From contig JAZGTH010000015.1 in assembly GCA_036877525.1 (NCBI GenBank), positions 3,607,001 to 3,671,000 on the forward strand: a DNA stretch of 64,000 nucleotides, given 5' to 3'. The stretch's first letter is position 1; every line of letters starts with the position of its first letter. Made by a program: the position numbers and the translations under genes. The notes under the pieces were generated by a model. The model was not told where the DNA came from. It worked only from the letters and a program-made list of their open reading frames with translations, and made no database searches. This DNA is from Chromobotia macracanthus (lineage: Eukaryota; Chordata; Actinopteri; Cypriniformes; Botiidae). This document shows, in pieces, positions 26,422 through 39,200 of this stretch.

Positions 26422-27277
26422 GTCCATGGGGCAGGTGTATGGGCAGCGAGTGCGGTCCAGGTGGGAGTCAGAGTCGGGCGGTGTGGTGCGCACACGTGGA
26501 GGGCTGGACCACCCTTCATACCAACTGCCTTCAGACCACGAAGCCGGCCAACCAGCAGAGCTGCTTCCGTGTCTGTGACTGGCACAAGGATTTGTATGAC
26601 TGGCAGCGGGGTGGGTGGAACCAGTGCGTTCCTGTATCTTTGCGGACAGGTGCGGGGCGCACAGGCCTGTGTTTACAAGGTGAGGAAGGCATCCAGACCC
26701 GCGAGGTGAACTGTGTGCTCAAGGCGGATGGGTCGCCGGCCGACAATGACATCTGCGAGTACTTTGAGCCCAAACCCCGGCAAGAACAAGCCTGTCTCAT
26801 CCCCTGCCCTCAGGACTGTGTGGTCACTGAGTTTTCCCCATGGACCACATGCTCCAAGACCTGCGGGCTGGGTTTGCAAAACCGGGTGCGCTCCGTGTTG
26901 GCGCCGCCACTTTTCGGGGGGCTTCCGTGCCCCAATCTGACAGAGTTCCAGACATGTGCCCCGAGGGCTTGCGAGGGCAGAGAGACGGTGTTCAACTTAA
27001 AAGTGGGCGGGTGGAGCGAGTGCAAACTGCCTCCGCAACCCACACTGCCCCTGCCGACCTCCTCCGCAGCCCCCCCGCGATCCATCCGCCAGGCCCGGCG
27101 CCGCAAAGGCAAAGCAAGGAAAGCAAACAGAGATCCAGAGATGCAAGAGCTCATCAAGAACAAGAGGAACCGCAACCGGTTAAACCGACCGGATAGTGAT
27201 CTCTGGAGTATGGAAGTCGGTTACCAGTTTCGACAGGTGGTGTGTGTCCACCGAAATGGAAGTACCGTATCACTCAG
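26422..27277 (+). CDS. thsd7a: thsd7a exon 1 in window (TSP1 modules 1-4, basic insert)
   Basis: 856-nt coding exon. The acceptor is cacag before 26422; the donor is gtgagc at 27278. It enters in phase 1 (Gly codon completed by gt) and leaves in phase 2. Residues about 1-50 form the first module (GPWGRCMGSECGPGG, WCAHVEGWTTLHTNC). A second begins at GGWNQC (about 67-72). A third begins at PCPQDCVVTEFSPWTTCSKTC (about 130), with a sequon in CPNLTEF. A fourth begins at GGWSEC (about 195). The fourth is interrupted by a proline-rich and then strongly basic insert (27025-27200, ending KNKRNRNRLNR) before the conserved GYQFRQVVC. Human THSD7A has the basic part here, but I recall no such proline-rich stretch. 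The exon is much more GC- and CpG-rich than its flanks. The open frame continues upstream into the intron to an in-frame ATG at 26406, which is not the true start. Confidence 0.97.
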
Positions 27278-30200
27278 GTGAGCTGAGTTTTCTGGCACTT
27301 CACATCAGAAAAAAAATGACGCAACCTTTTATTTGACGTAAAAACAGCTTATGTCATACCTTTATTATCATAATAATAATATAGGCTAATAATAGTTATT
27401 TTAATTGTTCCAGTAGCATTGTAATGATTGTAATGAAACAAAACAAGAGGACAAAAAACTGTAAAATAAACTTATTTTATGACTTTATTTTATGTTTTTT
27501 AAAAATATGGAGAAAGTTTGCTATATTTAAGGACATATTTGGATTTGTGATTTCATGTTTATCTCTTACAGCTTTTTGTTTAGTTTCTTTATCAACTGGA
27601 TGACTAGAAAATGTTAGAAAAAATACATTTTAAATAAATGATTTGAAATGCAAGAAAACACAAAATAAAAAACTGTTGTTGTTGGTTTCCCCATAGTTTA
27701 TTTAAACAGTTTGTTGTTATTAATGTTAGTAATTTAATTAATTTGTTAATTAATTTGTTCATTTATAAACATGGCTGAAATGACCAGCATGAAATCATAT
27801 TCTGGTCTGGTTTATGCTGGGTGGTACTGGGTAAACTGGCACACCAGCATGCCTGGTGTTATTTACCTGGAGTGGATGATTTCAGCTACATTTGTTGTTG
27901 TTGTACTTCTATAAGTTTTGTGGCTAATACAGCAGAAGTTAAGTGAGTTTTAAAACTTGGGGATTCCAGCATCTTCACACACTGTCAGTGGTTGACGACT
28001 GACGAATACGTGACTAGTCTGAGTTTTAGCCGTGCTGTCAAACACTCCCACTCTCGATGTCTATTTTCAACTGTAGCGATGACAACTGTATATTTCCCGG
28101 CAACACATTCAGTGACATAGAAGGAGTCTGTGCCAGAACTTTCCACTGATTTTTAAATATAGAGTTTTGTAGTAACTGAGGAAGTCATCCCAGAAGTTTT
28201 GTAGCGAATCAAACTGAGCCTGCTGATTGGACAAGCCTGTTAATGCTACTTTTTTAGGCACAACATGAATCAGAAGAAATTGTAGGCCGTCCTGTGCATA
28301 CAGGAATACATTTGATTATTATGTGTGTTCCTTGGAAATCGAACCCAGGATCTTTTGCGCTGCTATCGCAATGCTCTACCCGTTGAGCTACAGGAACAAT
28401 TGCACCTATAGTTCTTGCAAATTTGGTGGCAACAGTTGGTCTGTGCTTAGGATATGATATTTAAATGGAATCACAGAAACAGCACGCATTCCCCCGGGAG
28501 CATAAATATTAATCGCTGACTTGTTTATCTTTGCTTCTAAAATATGCATAGTTGTTTTGCCGGTTCAGAAAAGGGAACAAACGTTTTCGGAAGCAATTGC
28601 TCAGTAATTGGCCAATAGACCTTGAAACAAACCCTTCATATCATTCTCATTCTCTCGTGTTACTTAGCTTTTGTCAGCAAAACAAACCTGTCAGTTCATA
28701 GTGTAATGTCTTTAAAGACACCCCATCTGTGTGTCACACCAAAGACTGTGTGTCATGCACTTTTGTTTGCCTTTACCAAGATTCTGCAGAAAACAGCTTT
28801 GTTCAATTTATAATATTATGCCCATCCTTAATGTAGGATTTGATGGACTTCTTCATCATACACAAGCTGCTGCAGATTCTCCTGGATTCTACAATTAAAT
28901 TATTCTTGCATTAAACTGGAAACATTATTTTCATTTAAAAATAGACAAGATTAATACAATCACTCAATGAAAATGTATACAAACAGTGCATACTGTACAC
29001 AAAACAATGTAAAGTTCATGATATAGCAATGCAAAAATTTCAGTAGAACAGTTGCTGTGTCATAAATTTAGAGTTGCTATGTGGCATATTAAATATTCAC
29101 ACTATATTCATAATGATTTTACTGGCAATATAATATTAAGCAAATTAAGCAAAAACATTTTAAAGCACATCTGGCCATTGCATATTCCTAAAGACCGTGT
29201 GTATAGTTTCTAGAATAAATATTTTGAATTTAATTGGTTATAACTGCTGAATAGTTTCTATGATTCTATGAAATTTCACAGTAAATACATTAAAGCTGCA
29301 ATACGTTTTTGGGGTTAAAAGTGAACAAAAATCAGTTAATTAGCAAGTACATATCAGATCAGTGTTCACAACTGTCTCCTTACTTTACGCCCATCTTTAA
29401 TGTTGAGCTTTATATCAAAGCATGGACTAAATATTTAATATATATTTGTATATGTAGTATAATAGTTCTGTTGTAGCTCTGTTTGCTAGTGAAATTTGGA
29501 AAAAAAAAGGCCTTTTGTTTATAGCACACAATCTATTCCAGAAACAGACTTTCACTCCATATTTCCGCCAAGTACCTGTGGTCACCGCTTTTGTTGTACC
29601 TCAAGAAAAATGATACTGCTCTAATGCCTCAACTATAATGAGACAATATGGCGTCATTGTGCTGCCAGATTTTAAAGTGTTTTAGAGACATCTTCATCTA
29701 CGTTGAAAGTGGGCGGAAACAGTGGCAGCTTTGAAGTTTATTCGTTTAAGGGTCCATGCTGCCCTGAGGTGCATCTGGCAGCCGTGGCACCTAAATGAAG
29801 GGCTGCTCAATGAAGCTGCCCAGTGCAGGAAACAGGCTGTAATTAAGCTCTAATGGCTCATCGGCTGCGTTGCCTGCGGAGAAAATAACTGAGAAAATTC
29901 TGCATTTATTCTGCGGTTACCGAGCACTGAAACAATTACAAAAGCTGCTACGCATTCTGGCATCGGCAAATTGAGTTAAAGTTACAAAAACATGTTATTA
30001 AAGTGTTTACAGACAAACACGCTGTGGTGGTACAATGGCACAGTGATGGTGTAAGTTGGTGAGTTAAGTGATTACCGTATTTACTACCATGCCAATGTTT
30101 CTTGCCCCATGTAATATACAGTGCTACAGAATATGATGCTGTAGTTTACTTTACTTTTTTTTGCGGTCTGAATTTAGTATGATAAGATATAAAGACTTTG

Positions 30201-33200
30201 TGTCACTAAATAATTCAAAGACAGTAAACAAACTTACAGCACAACCAGTGTAGTCAGATTCGTATTGGCTGAATCAGACAGAAAGACTCAGGATTCAAAA
30301 GTTATTAATTTGATTCAGGTTGACAAATGGCTCACTGAATTATATATCAGAGCAGTTTCCTATATTTCTTTCTGTTTCTTACTGATCTGACCTACTTACT
30401 GACTGGATATTTATGACAACGTGTGGTTAAGTTTTATTCTGTTTGTCTTGAAATATGCTCTTGTTAACTGTATCAGCAGTATCTGGTCATCTTAAATAAC
30501 TCGTCTCGCTGCATTTCTTCTGTATCAGCCAGTGTCCCCACTGGAGCCTTCCGGAAACATATCAGTCCTGCCTGATGACCAAAGACTGTGTGGTCAGTGA
30601 ATGGGGCCTGTGGGGCTCCTGCTCCAAGACGTGTCGTGACCCCAGCGTTCTACAGGGCGCACGCTCGCGCAGCAGACAGCTGATGCAGCTTCCTGTTGGA
30701 GGCGGGGCAGAGTGTCCCTTGTTGGAGGAGCGTCAATCGTGTGAGCCTGATGGGTCTGGGGCCCCACCCTGTGCCATGTAAGTACCACAGGATATGTGTT
30801 TCTACAAAAGTCAGTGTACACGTACACATTTGCCAGACAGTTTACAGCTGGACTAGGAGTGCGTTTGAGGTGTACATTTGATCTGTTTGTGTACATGTTA
30901 CATAAAAATATATACGTAAGTATTCTGAACTGTGTGTGTGTATGGATATGTGTGTATCTAAACCATCTAAAACTTTTGCTGTTTCTGTTTTGTATAATAA
31001 TTATTACGCTTGACTTTGTATTAACGAATAAACTACATGGAATATGTATACTTTTTTAAAAAATTCATTTGTCACACTAAAAGATTTGTCACAACAAAAA
31101 ATCATCCAGTGACAAGAAGAAAAAGCTGTCAATTTTGAAATGATTAGTTACAGGATATAAGATGTACACTTCCCTATATGCATTTATGTAAATATTATCT
31201 CTAATCCTGATTTTAAAAATGTCACGCATGTTATGCATCGTGCCTAGCCATGAACTGTTTCCATTTTTGTTTCATTAAAAGCAGATTTTGTTTCTATGAC
31301 AGTAGGATTATATCACTGTTCTTGCATACATTATATGTTATTGTTTCTCTTGCATATTTGAGCAAGGTCACTGTGTTTGTCGAGTTGTTAGAAGATGTTC
31401 GAGTCGTGACAAATGTTTTCTGTTTGTGTGCTTTTACAAAGAATCGCATATGTCTCTTACGTCAGTAATTGTCCAACATTCGTTCTTAGGATTTGGCCTG
31501 AATCATGTAGTTGCAGTTCCTCGCAACATTACTAGAATCTGGCTGTTTTATTTACTAAGACTTAAAGCTTTTGATGATGACTCAGTTGATGCTTGGTCAG
31601 TGTTGTTTTTGGAAGCTGTACTATATATGCTGTACTATATATGTTTAATTTTGTATTTTTATTTGTCTTGTTCTGTTTCTGTTGGAAAAGCAGTGGATTG
31701 TATTTGAGTGATTGTATTATGTTATATAAACTCAACCATTTAATTTTATCTTGTCATGGCAATACGTATCATCTCACTATGTGATAAATGAGGTTTCTCT
31801 GAGGTTTCTCTGAGGTTGCCCTTTTTATAGCTCAGAGGATTTAATGGAACTCTGTGTTACGTTTAATTTATGTATTAACGTCATCTCAGATGTTTCTTTT
31901 AAATTGCTTAGGAGAGCAGGGAGAGCTAGCCCAGGGCTATTTCATCCAATATAGATAGTATAGGTCATGAAAATAAAATTGAATCTCACATTGTTAGAAT
32001 GTTCTTACAGTAAAACCAGATACAGCAACCAGAAACTGTATGTTTCAGACAATGTTTCAAAGTAACACTTGGTTTACACTTTTTGTGGGCTTCTTTATTG
32101 TTATCTGTGCATTTTAGGATACGATAACAAAAACTTCTTTTGATGTCAAAAAGAAGATGTCACCGTTTAAAGCTGCAATCTGTAACTGTTGCCTCTCTAA
32201 CGCCATCTCTGTTTAAAACATAAAATTGCAGGCTACTTTACGTACTTTTCATTATGCATGTTGAAATCAAATAAGGTCGAACTGACATTTCCCAGAAAAT
32301 CGTACCTGACAGCTCAAATTATAAATCATTATTATAAACTTACCGCTGCGGATCGGGGTAAGGCAAGCAGACCGTTTTGAACACTGATCTGTCATGTACT
32401 TGCTCAGTAACTGATTTTTATCCCAAAAAAGTGACGGATTGCAGCTTTAAGTTAATTTACTCTGCGTTTAATCTCATTGCTGTCTAGCAGAAACAGTTGG
32501 GATGTTAAAGAGGTTTTCTCTTACAGCCTAGTACAGAAAACCAGCCTTTTAAAACAAAGTGTCTTCTCAGCATGTTGAAACTGCAAACACTCTGCTCTGA
32601 TCATGGATGGAGAAATGCCCGTCTGGATCACGAAGGCCCGCCGGGATGCGTTTGACCCACACTCTGCGTGAGTCAGTGGCCTCAGAACAACAGCATATGG
32701 AGCCAGAGTGAAACGGATCGGGCCGGTTCAGAGCCAAGAGGGGGAGCACTGACAAATGGAAGTGATCTTAGGAGCTCTGTGAAGCTGCCCTAATCTTATT
32801 CTCTCACAGATGGCACAAATTGGCACGTCCTCATGGGACGTACAAGCTCTCTAAGTCGCCCACGTACTACAAACACACAGCACCAAAATAATAGTGAGAT
32901 GTGTTGTTTTATTCTCTGTTTAAAGTCTTGCTCCTGTCCCAGTTTAATGTGGAACTACAAGTAAGCCATTTGTAGGTTGTCTTTTTGAAGAGTGGAAACA
33001 CACTTTCTCTGGGGGTTTGTAAACTCTGCTGTTAGTCTGACAGTCTGATGTCACCTGACTTAACCAATGGTGTGAGTTTGGAGAGGGAAAACTGGTTTGT
33101 CCAGACAACTGATGGCAGGGCCTGTTAAAGAATGTTAAAGAACAGTTTTGATTTTTGCAATACAGAAAAACTTTTGGTGCCATTATTAGAAAAGAGAAAT

Positions 33201-36200
33201 CACAAATGAAATATCTTAATTCTTTCTCCTTAGACAGCAAGCAGAATAAATATAAACTGTTTGCTTCTCAGTTTTTTGCTTGGGAAAAAGATTAAGTAAA
33301 AGTAATACAGTATGTCTTCTCTTTCAGAAGGGATCTCAGCATGAGACCAGATTATTTGAGCTATGCTAACCACATTCATTTGTAGCTCTATACTCTTACT
33401 GTATGTCAACAATTGTTTCTTATTTCTCCTAAGGATGTTTTTTTTAAAGCTGCAGTCTGTACGTTTTACCTCTCTGTCACCATCTCTGTTTCAAATATAA
33501 AATTGCAGATTTGTTTACGTACATTTCTCGATGTATAGTGAAGACAAATCCAAAATTTTCCTAGGAAATCATTATTATAAGCTTACCATTGCGAAATCGG
33601 GTTAAGGTAAGGCGTATTTATTAACACATGCTCAATAACTGATTTTATTTTGTAACCAAAAACATTTGGTCAGATTGCAGCTTTAAATAAGCATCTGAGA
33701 CAAAACTGATTCCACAGTGAACCATAACAAAGAACGTTGAACAAAGAGCCTGAGATACCTGATGTAAGCGACACCTCTAAACTGACATTAAGATTAACAG
33801 TCAGTATTGATAGCCATCATTACATTTGACAGAAAAGTACCTGGACATCTGGATGTTAAATACAGTTTTCCGATGGAATATCTCTGCTCCTTAAAGGCAT
33901 TCACAAGCTGTAAAGAACACTTCTTAAGGATGCTACAGCTTATGGTGCGCACCCACATTCACTTAACAGCTTGAAAGCTGCTCGTCTCAGACCTTCAGAG
34001 AGTCATTTTTGTTCACAGCAGACGAACACAAGTGCCGTTTAGTGCATTTAAAGTTTTGGTGGCAAATCCAAAGGGACGAATACTTCAATAACACAGTGAA
34101 ACTGCCGTCTTGTCCTCATTACCAACAGTGGTAAACAGCTGCCTGCCACTTGTAGAGTAAACCAGGCCTAAACCTCCTTCAAGAAAAATGTGTTTTTCTG
34201 GTTCTGAAATGCATGACATGCCAGAAATAGTTCTTTTTATTAAATATTGATGGAGTTTATGCAAAAATGAATGGAAAAAGAAGCACGTTTTAATTTCGAA
34301 ATGCTGCATGCCTCCATGTGTTAGGTTAGCAGCACACATTAGGTATATTTGCCTGTGTTGTACTATATAAAAATCAGACTCCCCATGAGGTTATGACTCC
34401 CTTATTTCTTCCTACGATTGTTAAGATTAGGATTAGGTGTGGGGGTGGCATTTAATGATAATGACCAATCAGGAGCAGCATCAAAAATGCATGAACCAGC
34501 AGGGAGTCAAAATCTCACGGGGTAGGTATCTTACAATGCTTAGAGGTCTGCGTTTTCAACCTAAATACAGCATTACGGTGCACTTGAACTGTGAACCATT
34601 GACTTTTAGAAGTATGGTTTTACCCTAGAGGTTTATTTCCTTTTTATAAGCATTTAAACATTCATAGTTTTGAATCTGTTCTTTTATTCTAAGCTACGTA
34701 CAAATACAATACATCACAGTGACAAATAATCCAAATGTGTTGATGTCCTTTGGATATAAGGACACAATATGGAGATGACTCAAATTAGAGATTTTGAACT
34801 CATTCGTCTGATTTTTGTTCATATTGTTTTAGTTATGCCTGGCGGACCACAGAATGGAGCGAGTGTCGCGTTGATGTGCTGCTCAGCCAACAGGACCGTC
34901 GTCGCGGCAATCAGACTGGGCTGTGCAGCGGAGGTGTGCAGAGCAGAGAGGTTTACTGCGTCCAGGCCAATGCTGAGCTACTCAAGTACATCAATAACAA
35001 CAAGGACAAACAAGGTAAAGTGCTACGTTTGCCAGTGTACTGTGGTACCTTACAATACGATTTGTATTGATTAACAACAAGAGACATCAGCATGATACAG
35101 AATGTCTTGGGTGGTTATATTAAATGGGCTGTAACTGCTTCCAGTAAGTCAATTAAGTGACTCTTTAGAACCAAAGTGATTTATTATGGAAGCAAAAGTT
35201 CATGGATCGGACTGTGGGTTTGAACCCACAACCCATTGAATTCCAGTCCAGATCTGTTGGCACTACAGTTTGTTTGGAGCACTCTAATCTTAGGTTGTTT
35301 TGTGCCAGTGTAATGGTGGACTGAAGGCTACAGTATTGTCAGATTTGATATAATTCAATTAAGCTCTGCTTAGTTTAGCTTCTTCAGAATCAATTTGTGC
35401 TTTTAAATGTAGATTTTGCCTTTTTGGTATGGGTTTTTGCTTGTACACAATTTTGAAGCTTATCTGCTGAGGACACATCTGTAATGAATTTTACACATTT
35501 TACACAAGTGTTATTCACCACCTCACCACATACAATTAAAATGTGATGTAAAATAGCCAGAGGAATACAAAAATGACTACTTATTTGTTTTATTTTATTT
35601 TTGTTAGTTTTACAACTAATGTGTATTTGTTCTTACATTTTATTTTTAGTTTACAAAATCAATAGTTTTTGTCTAAGTTTTAGCTGTAACATATAGTAAT
35701 GCTGTAGCTGAGGAGATGGGCTGTAGTTTGTGCACACACCCATTTATCATGTATACAATCTACCCCTCAAACTCTTCCATCTCAGTGTGCCACCCACGTG
35801 CATGCAAATGTTGTACTGTATGCATTGCATCAGCATTTCTTGGCATGCTTCATAGGCATGCATTATTGCTCCATTAGTGGTCTCACGCCTTCCTGCTTCC
35901 TCTTTCGATGCTTAAACCGCACTGCATTGTCTGCACATTGAAACTTATCGTGATGCACATGTCCCTGCGCATTAGAGCAGACGAGCGCTGAGCGCATGAA
36001 ATGCACCGTTAAAGAAGCGCTATTATAAGGTGGAACTGCGTGTGGTGGAGATCTGTGTCCTTATCAGTGTGCTGCAGGAAGTGTCTCGCTTCACTGGGGG
36101 GTAATCTGCTCCACTGACAGCAGATAAATGAGCGCAGACGCTGCAAAAGGTTCAAGGGGGAATGCGCTGGAGTGTTCGTGCGCTGCAGGAGATGTGCTGG

Positions 36201-39200
36201 TCTCACCCGGGGAGGGAGTTTTCAGCTTCATGATTCTTTGATGTGATCTAACCATCATTAAATCTATCAGGATGTGATGCTCATTTAGGTTTTCCATTAA
36301 AAAAACAACTTCACTCTTTCACTCTAACCAAAAGCAGAAAGTTATTTTCTGTAGATTGCCATGCTCTCCTAAAAATTACGGTTCTAAAAACAATTTCACA
36401 GCCTGATGGAAAAGCTTTTTGAACTCCATATGACGTCATAGGAGAACCTTTTACCCAGCTAACAATTTTAGATTGTAATAGCGTTTTCCTAATTTTTCCA
36501 TTAAGTAACAAATAAGTTCAAATTGTTATTTTGGAAGTTCTAAGAATATTCAATACAATGTGTTAAACTTTTTGTTATTTAATGAAAATATTAGGGAAGT
36601 GTTCTTACAACCTTAAATTGTTAGCTGGCGAGTTCTATGCTAAAACCATAGTGTTGCAAAGAACTATTTAAAAAACCTTTATTTTTAGATCTGTGTCTGA
36701 ATAAATGCTATCCAGTTTGTACAGTACCTCACATTCATGCTTTTCAATCTCTAATGAGATTGTATTCTGGAAATTACAGTATGCAGTTATAGAGTATACA
36801 CAGTATAGAGTGTGTAGTGATGTACTTGTGCTCGCTTTGTAGAACACTACGGGTGTTGTAGCAATAGTTTGCTAGAGTTTGGTGTTTGTTTTGTAGATGG
36901 CCAGTCTTTGAACAGCCAGACACCTAGTGCCCCTCCTCTCCTCTCCATCAGCTTTGAAATCTCAGGTAAGATCTTCAACCCCTCCTGACCTTCAAATGAA
37001 TATTTTAGGGTTCTTTTCTAATGTTTACATGTATGGCATGATGTGTAAACAAATTGAAAATGCTTTTACAGTAAATACATTTATTCATAAAAGCCCAGTA
37101 GAGAAATATCCAGAGGCAAAATGTTGAAACATCTCGCTGTTCAAAATGTTTTTGAGTCATATCTGTGATAGTCAGAGATGTGGCACAGGAGTGCTTCAGT
37201 GACATTAGGTTGTAACAATCTAAAAAATTCCTTGAAAATCCCATTCAATTTAGCTGAATTCAATTTAGTTTCAGTTCAATTCTTTTGTGTTGTTTCTGAC
37301 TTTGTGTTGGATCAGATCTCCATGCCTGAGGCGTGTTTACATATTTTGTTTCCTGTCTGTTTATTTTTCTGTATTTTTGTTAGCGTGTCCACAGAGAGCT
37401 CATTACAACTGTAGATACTGATGCAGTCCTGTGTGTTTTAGTCGATGCTTTCCTTTGGGCACCAGGAACTGACAGAGATTGATTGGTAGTGATGGTCCCT
37501 CTGACAGTAATTACTGTACACACTCCCTCCAATGAAATAGAGATTTTTTTATATGTATTTGACAATGAAATTGCAAAATTGCATCTTGTGGGTCTTTTTA
37601 CACGACACGCCTACTTGCGTTTTTCAACTTGTAATGTTTACAATGGGATTTCCAGAACGTCTGAAAAACCCCATGAAATGGTTTATAAAGACAAATAAAG
37701 ACAATTTTCTTGTGCTGAGCGAGCCCTCCCGAGAGAAAGGCTCTGGTCCAAAACACATTTTAACGCCGCAGACCACAAGCTGTTGTTTTTAAATGTCAGT
37801 TAAGTGTCATCTTTCTCCGGCTTGATTTGGAGCTAAACCTGTCCACCTGAGTTTATCTGAGCAGGCATTGACCGCAGACTTTGCTTAGACAGAACATTTG
37901 TGCAGAAGGTCTAGACCATCTGGTACATAAACAAGGACAACCTGGGTGGTGTTATGTTAACTAAATGATGGTACATCACGCTGAAAGCCGCCTCTCCATT
38001 TATTTCAGGAACGGGCAGTAACTGTTTCAAACAGAACCGTCTCCTCACAGAAACTGTTATTCCGTCAATTATCTCCTGAAAGTCTGCAACAGTGCCAGAC
38101 TGAGTTCTGAACCTGTGTGTGCGGGGAAGCAGTTTCGGGCTATACTAGTTAGTATTAGTTAGTATTACATTTGAAAAAAGTAACAGAATTAAGAAATTCT
38201 TCTAACCAAACAGTAACATCTAAAAATGTTTTAAATGTTCCTAGTACTTTCAGAATAACATTTTTAATATGTTTGTTATGTAATGGAAATGTTAGGGAGA
38301 CGTTCTGACAAGCTAAATTGGTTAGCTGGGCAGTTCTAGAAGTCTCTAAGAGCAGAGCTTACACCACGTGCCAGTACTGCAGTACTGTACTAGCAGAGTA
38401 TATCTCATCTTGAGTGTGATGTGACAGGTTCTCAAGCAGGAAAATCCTGTTTAAACATTAATGCACCACTGCTGTGAATGTTTTACAGTTTATATTTTAT
38501 AGTTCCAGTAGAAAAGGAATCCTCTAATCATCATGTCTCTCAGGACTGGACCAAATCTGCAAACCTTTCTTGCATCATCTGTGCAATGTTTTGCACAGAA
38601 ACACAGACATTACACAGAAAAATGGAATTTTTCTGTGTAATGTAAAACATTCTTATTGATAGCTGCACACATTATCAAGTTACCCAGCTACCAAACTTTT
38701 TTGACATTATATATCGTATATATCAAAAACGTACTTAAGTTGTTAGTAAAAATGTTTTAAAAACATTACAGAAATTAAAAATGTTTAAATAGCGTTCTTA
38801 TAACTAAGCAATATCATTAGAAACAATGTCTAGAAATCTGGACGTTTAAAACGTTCCTAGAACTTTCAAAATGAGTTTTTTTTTACAACTTAAAATTGTT
38901 AGCTTTTAAAATTAGGTTTAAAGTAGGTTTTAAAATCGATAAATAAAAGAACATAGGAAATTGTTTCTCCTGTGGCAGTTTATAGAACTTTGTGAACAAT
39001 GTCCATATAAGTTGAGATTGCATAAAGATGGTGGAAATCTGTTTCTGTGGGCGCAGGTTCCGTGTGGGTCTTCTCATGGTCCTGAATATCTGTTTCTCTT
39101 GCTGTGATTCAACAGGGAACAGATAGAGGTTTTTTGGAGCGTGTTTAATGCTGCTATTTGTTGTCTCCCGTGGTGTAAATCTAATTGTTCGCCATGTGTC

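Larger units (their letters stand above)
27278..30528 (+). other. thsd7a: intron 1 of the window (between exons 1 and 2)
   Basis: 3251 bp GT-AG intron. It contains a minus-strand SINE (28295-28399), a reversed fragment of MITE family B (29290-29400), a degenerate ACCAGCATG-type repeat around 27780-27870, and a repeat-free, TAAT-rich stretch (29750-29975) that may be a regulatory element. No RNA gene was seen. Confidence 0.85.
30778..34832 (+). other. thsd7a: intron 2 of the window
   Basis: 4055 bp GT-AG intron. It contains two full-length copies of MITE family B (32167-32450 and 33444-33686). The rest is AT-rich single-copy-looking sequence, including open frames around 31250-31780 with no protein features. 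Confidence 0.85.

Noticed and set aside
26531..27196. Antisense and alternate-frame open frames over exon 1
   Set aside because: They are shadows of a GC-rich coding exon; the frame used here matches THSD7A throughout.
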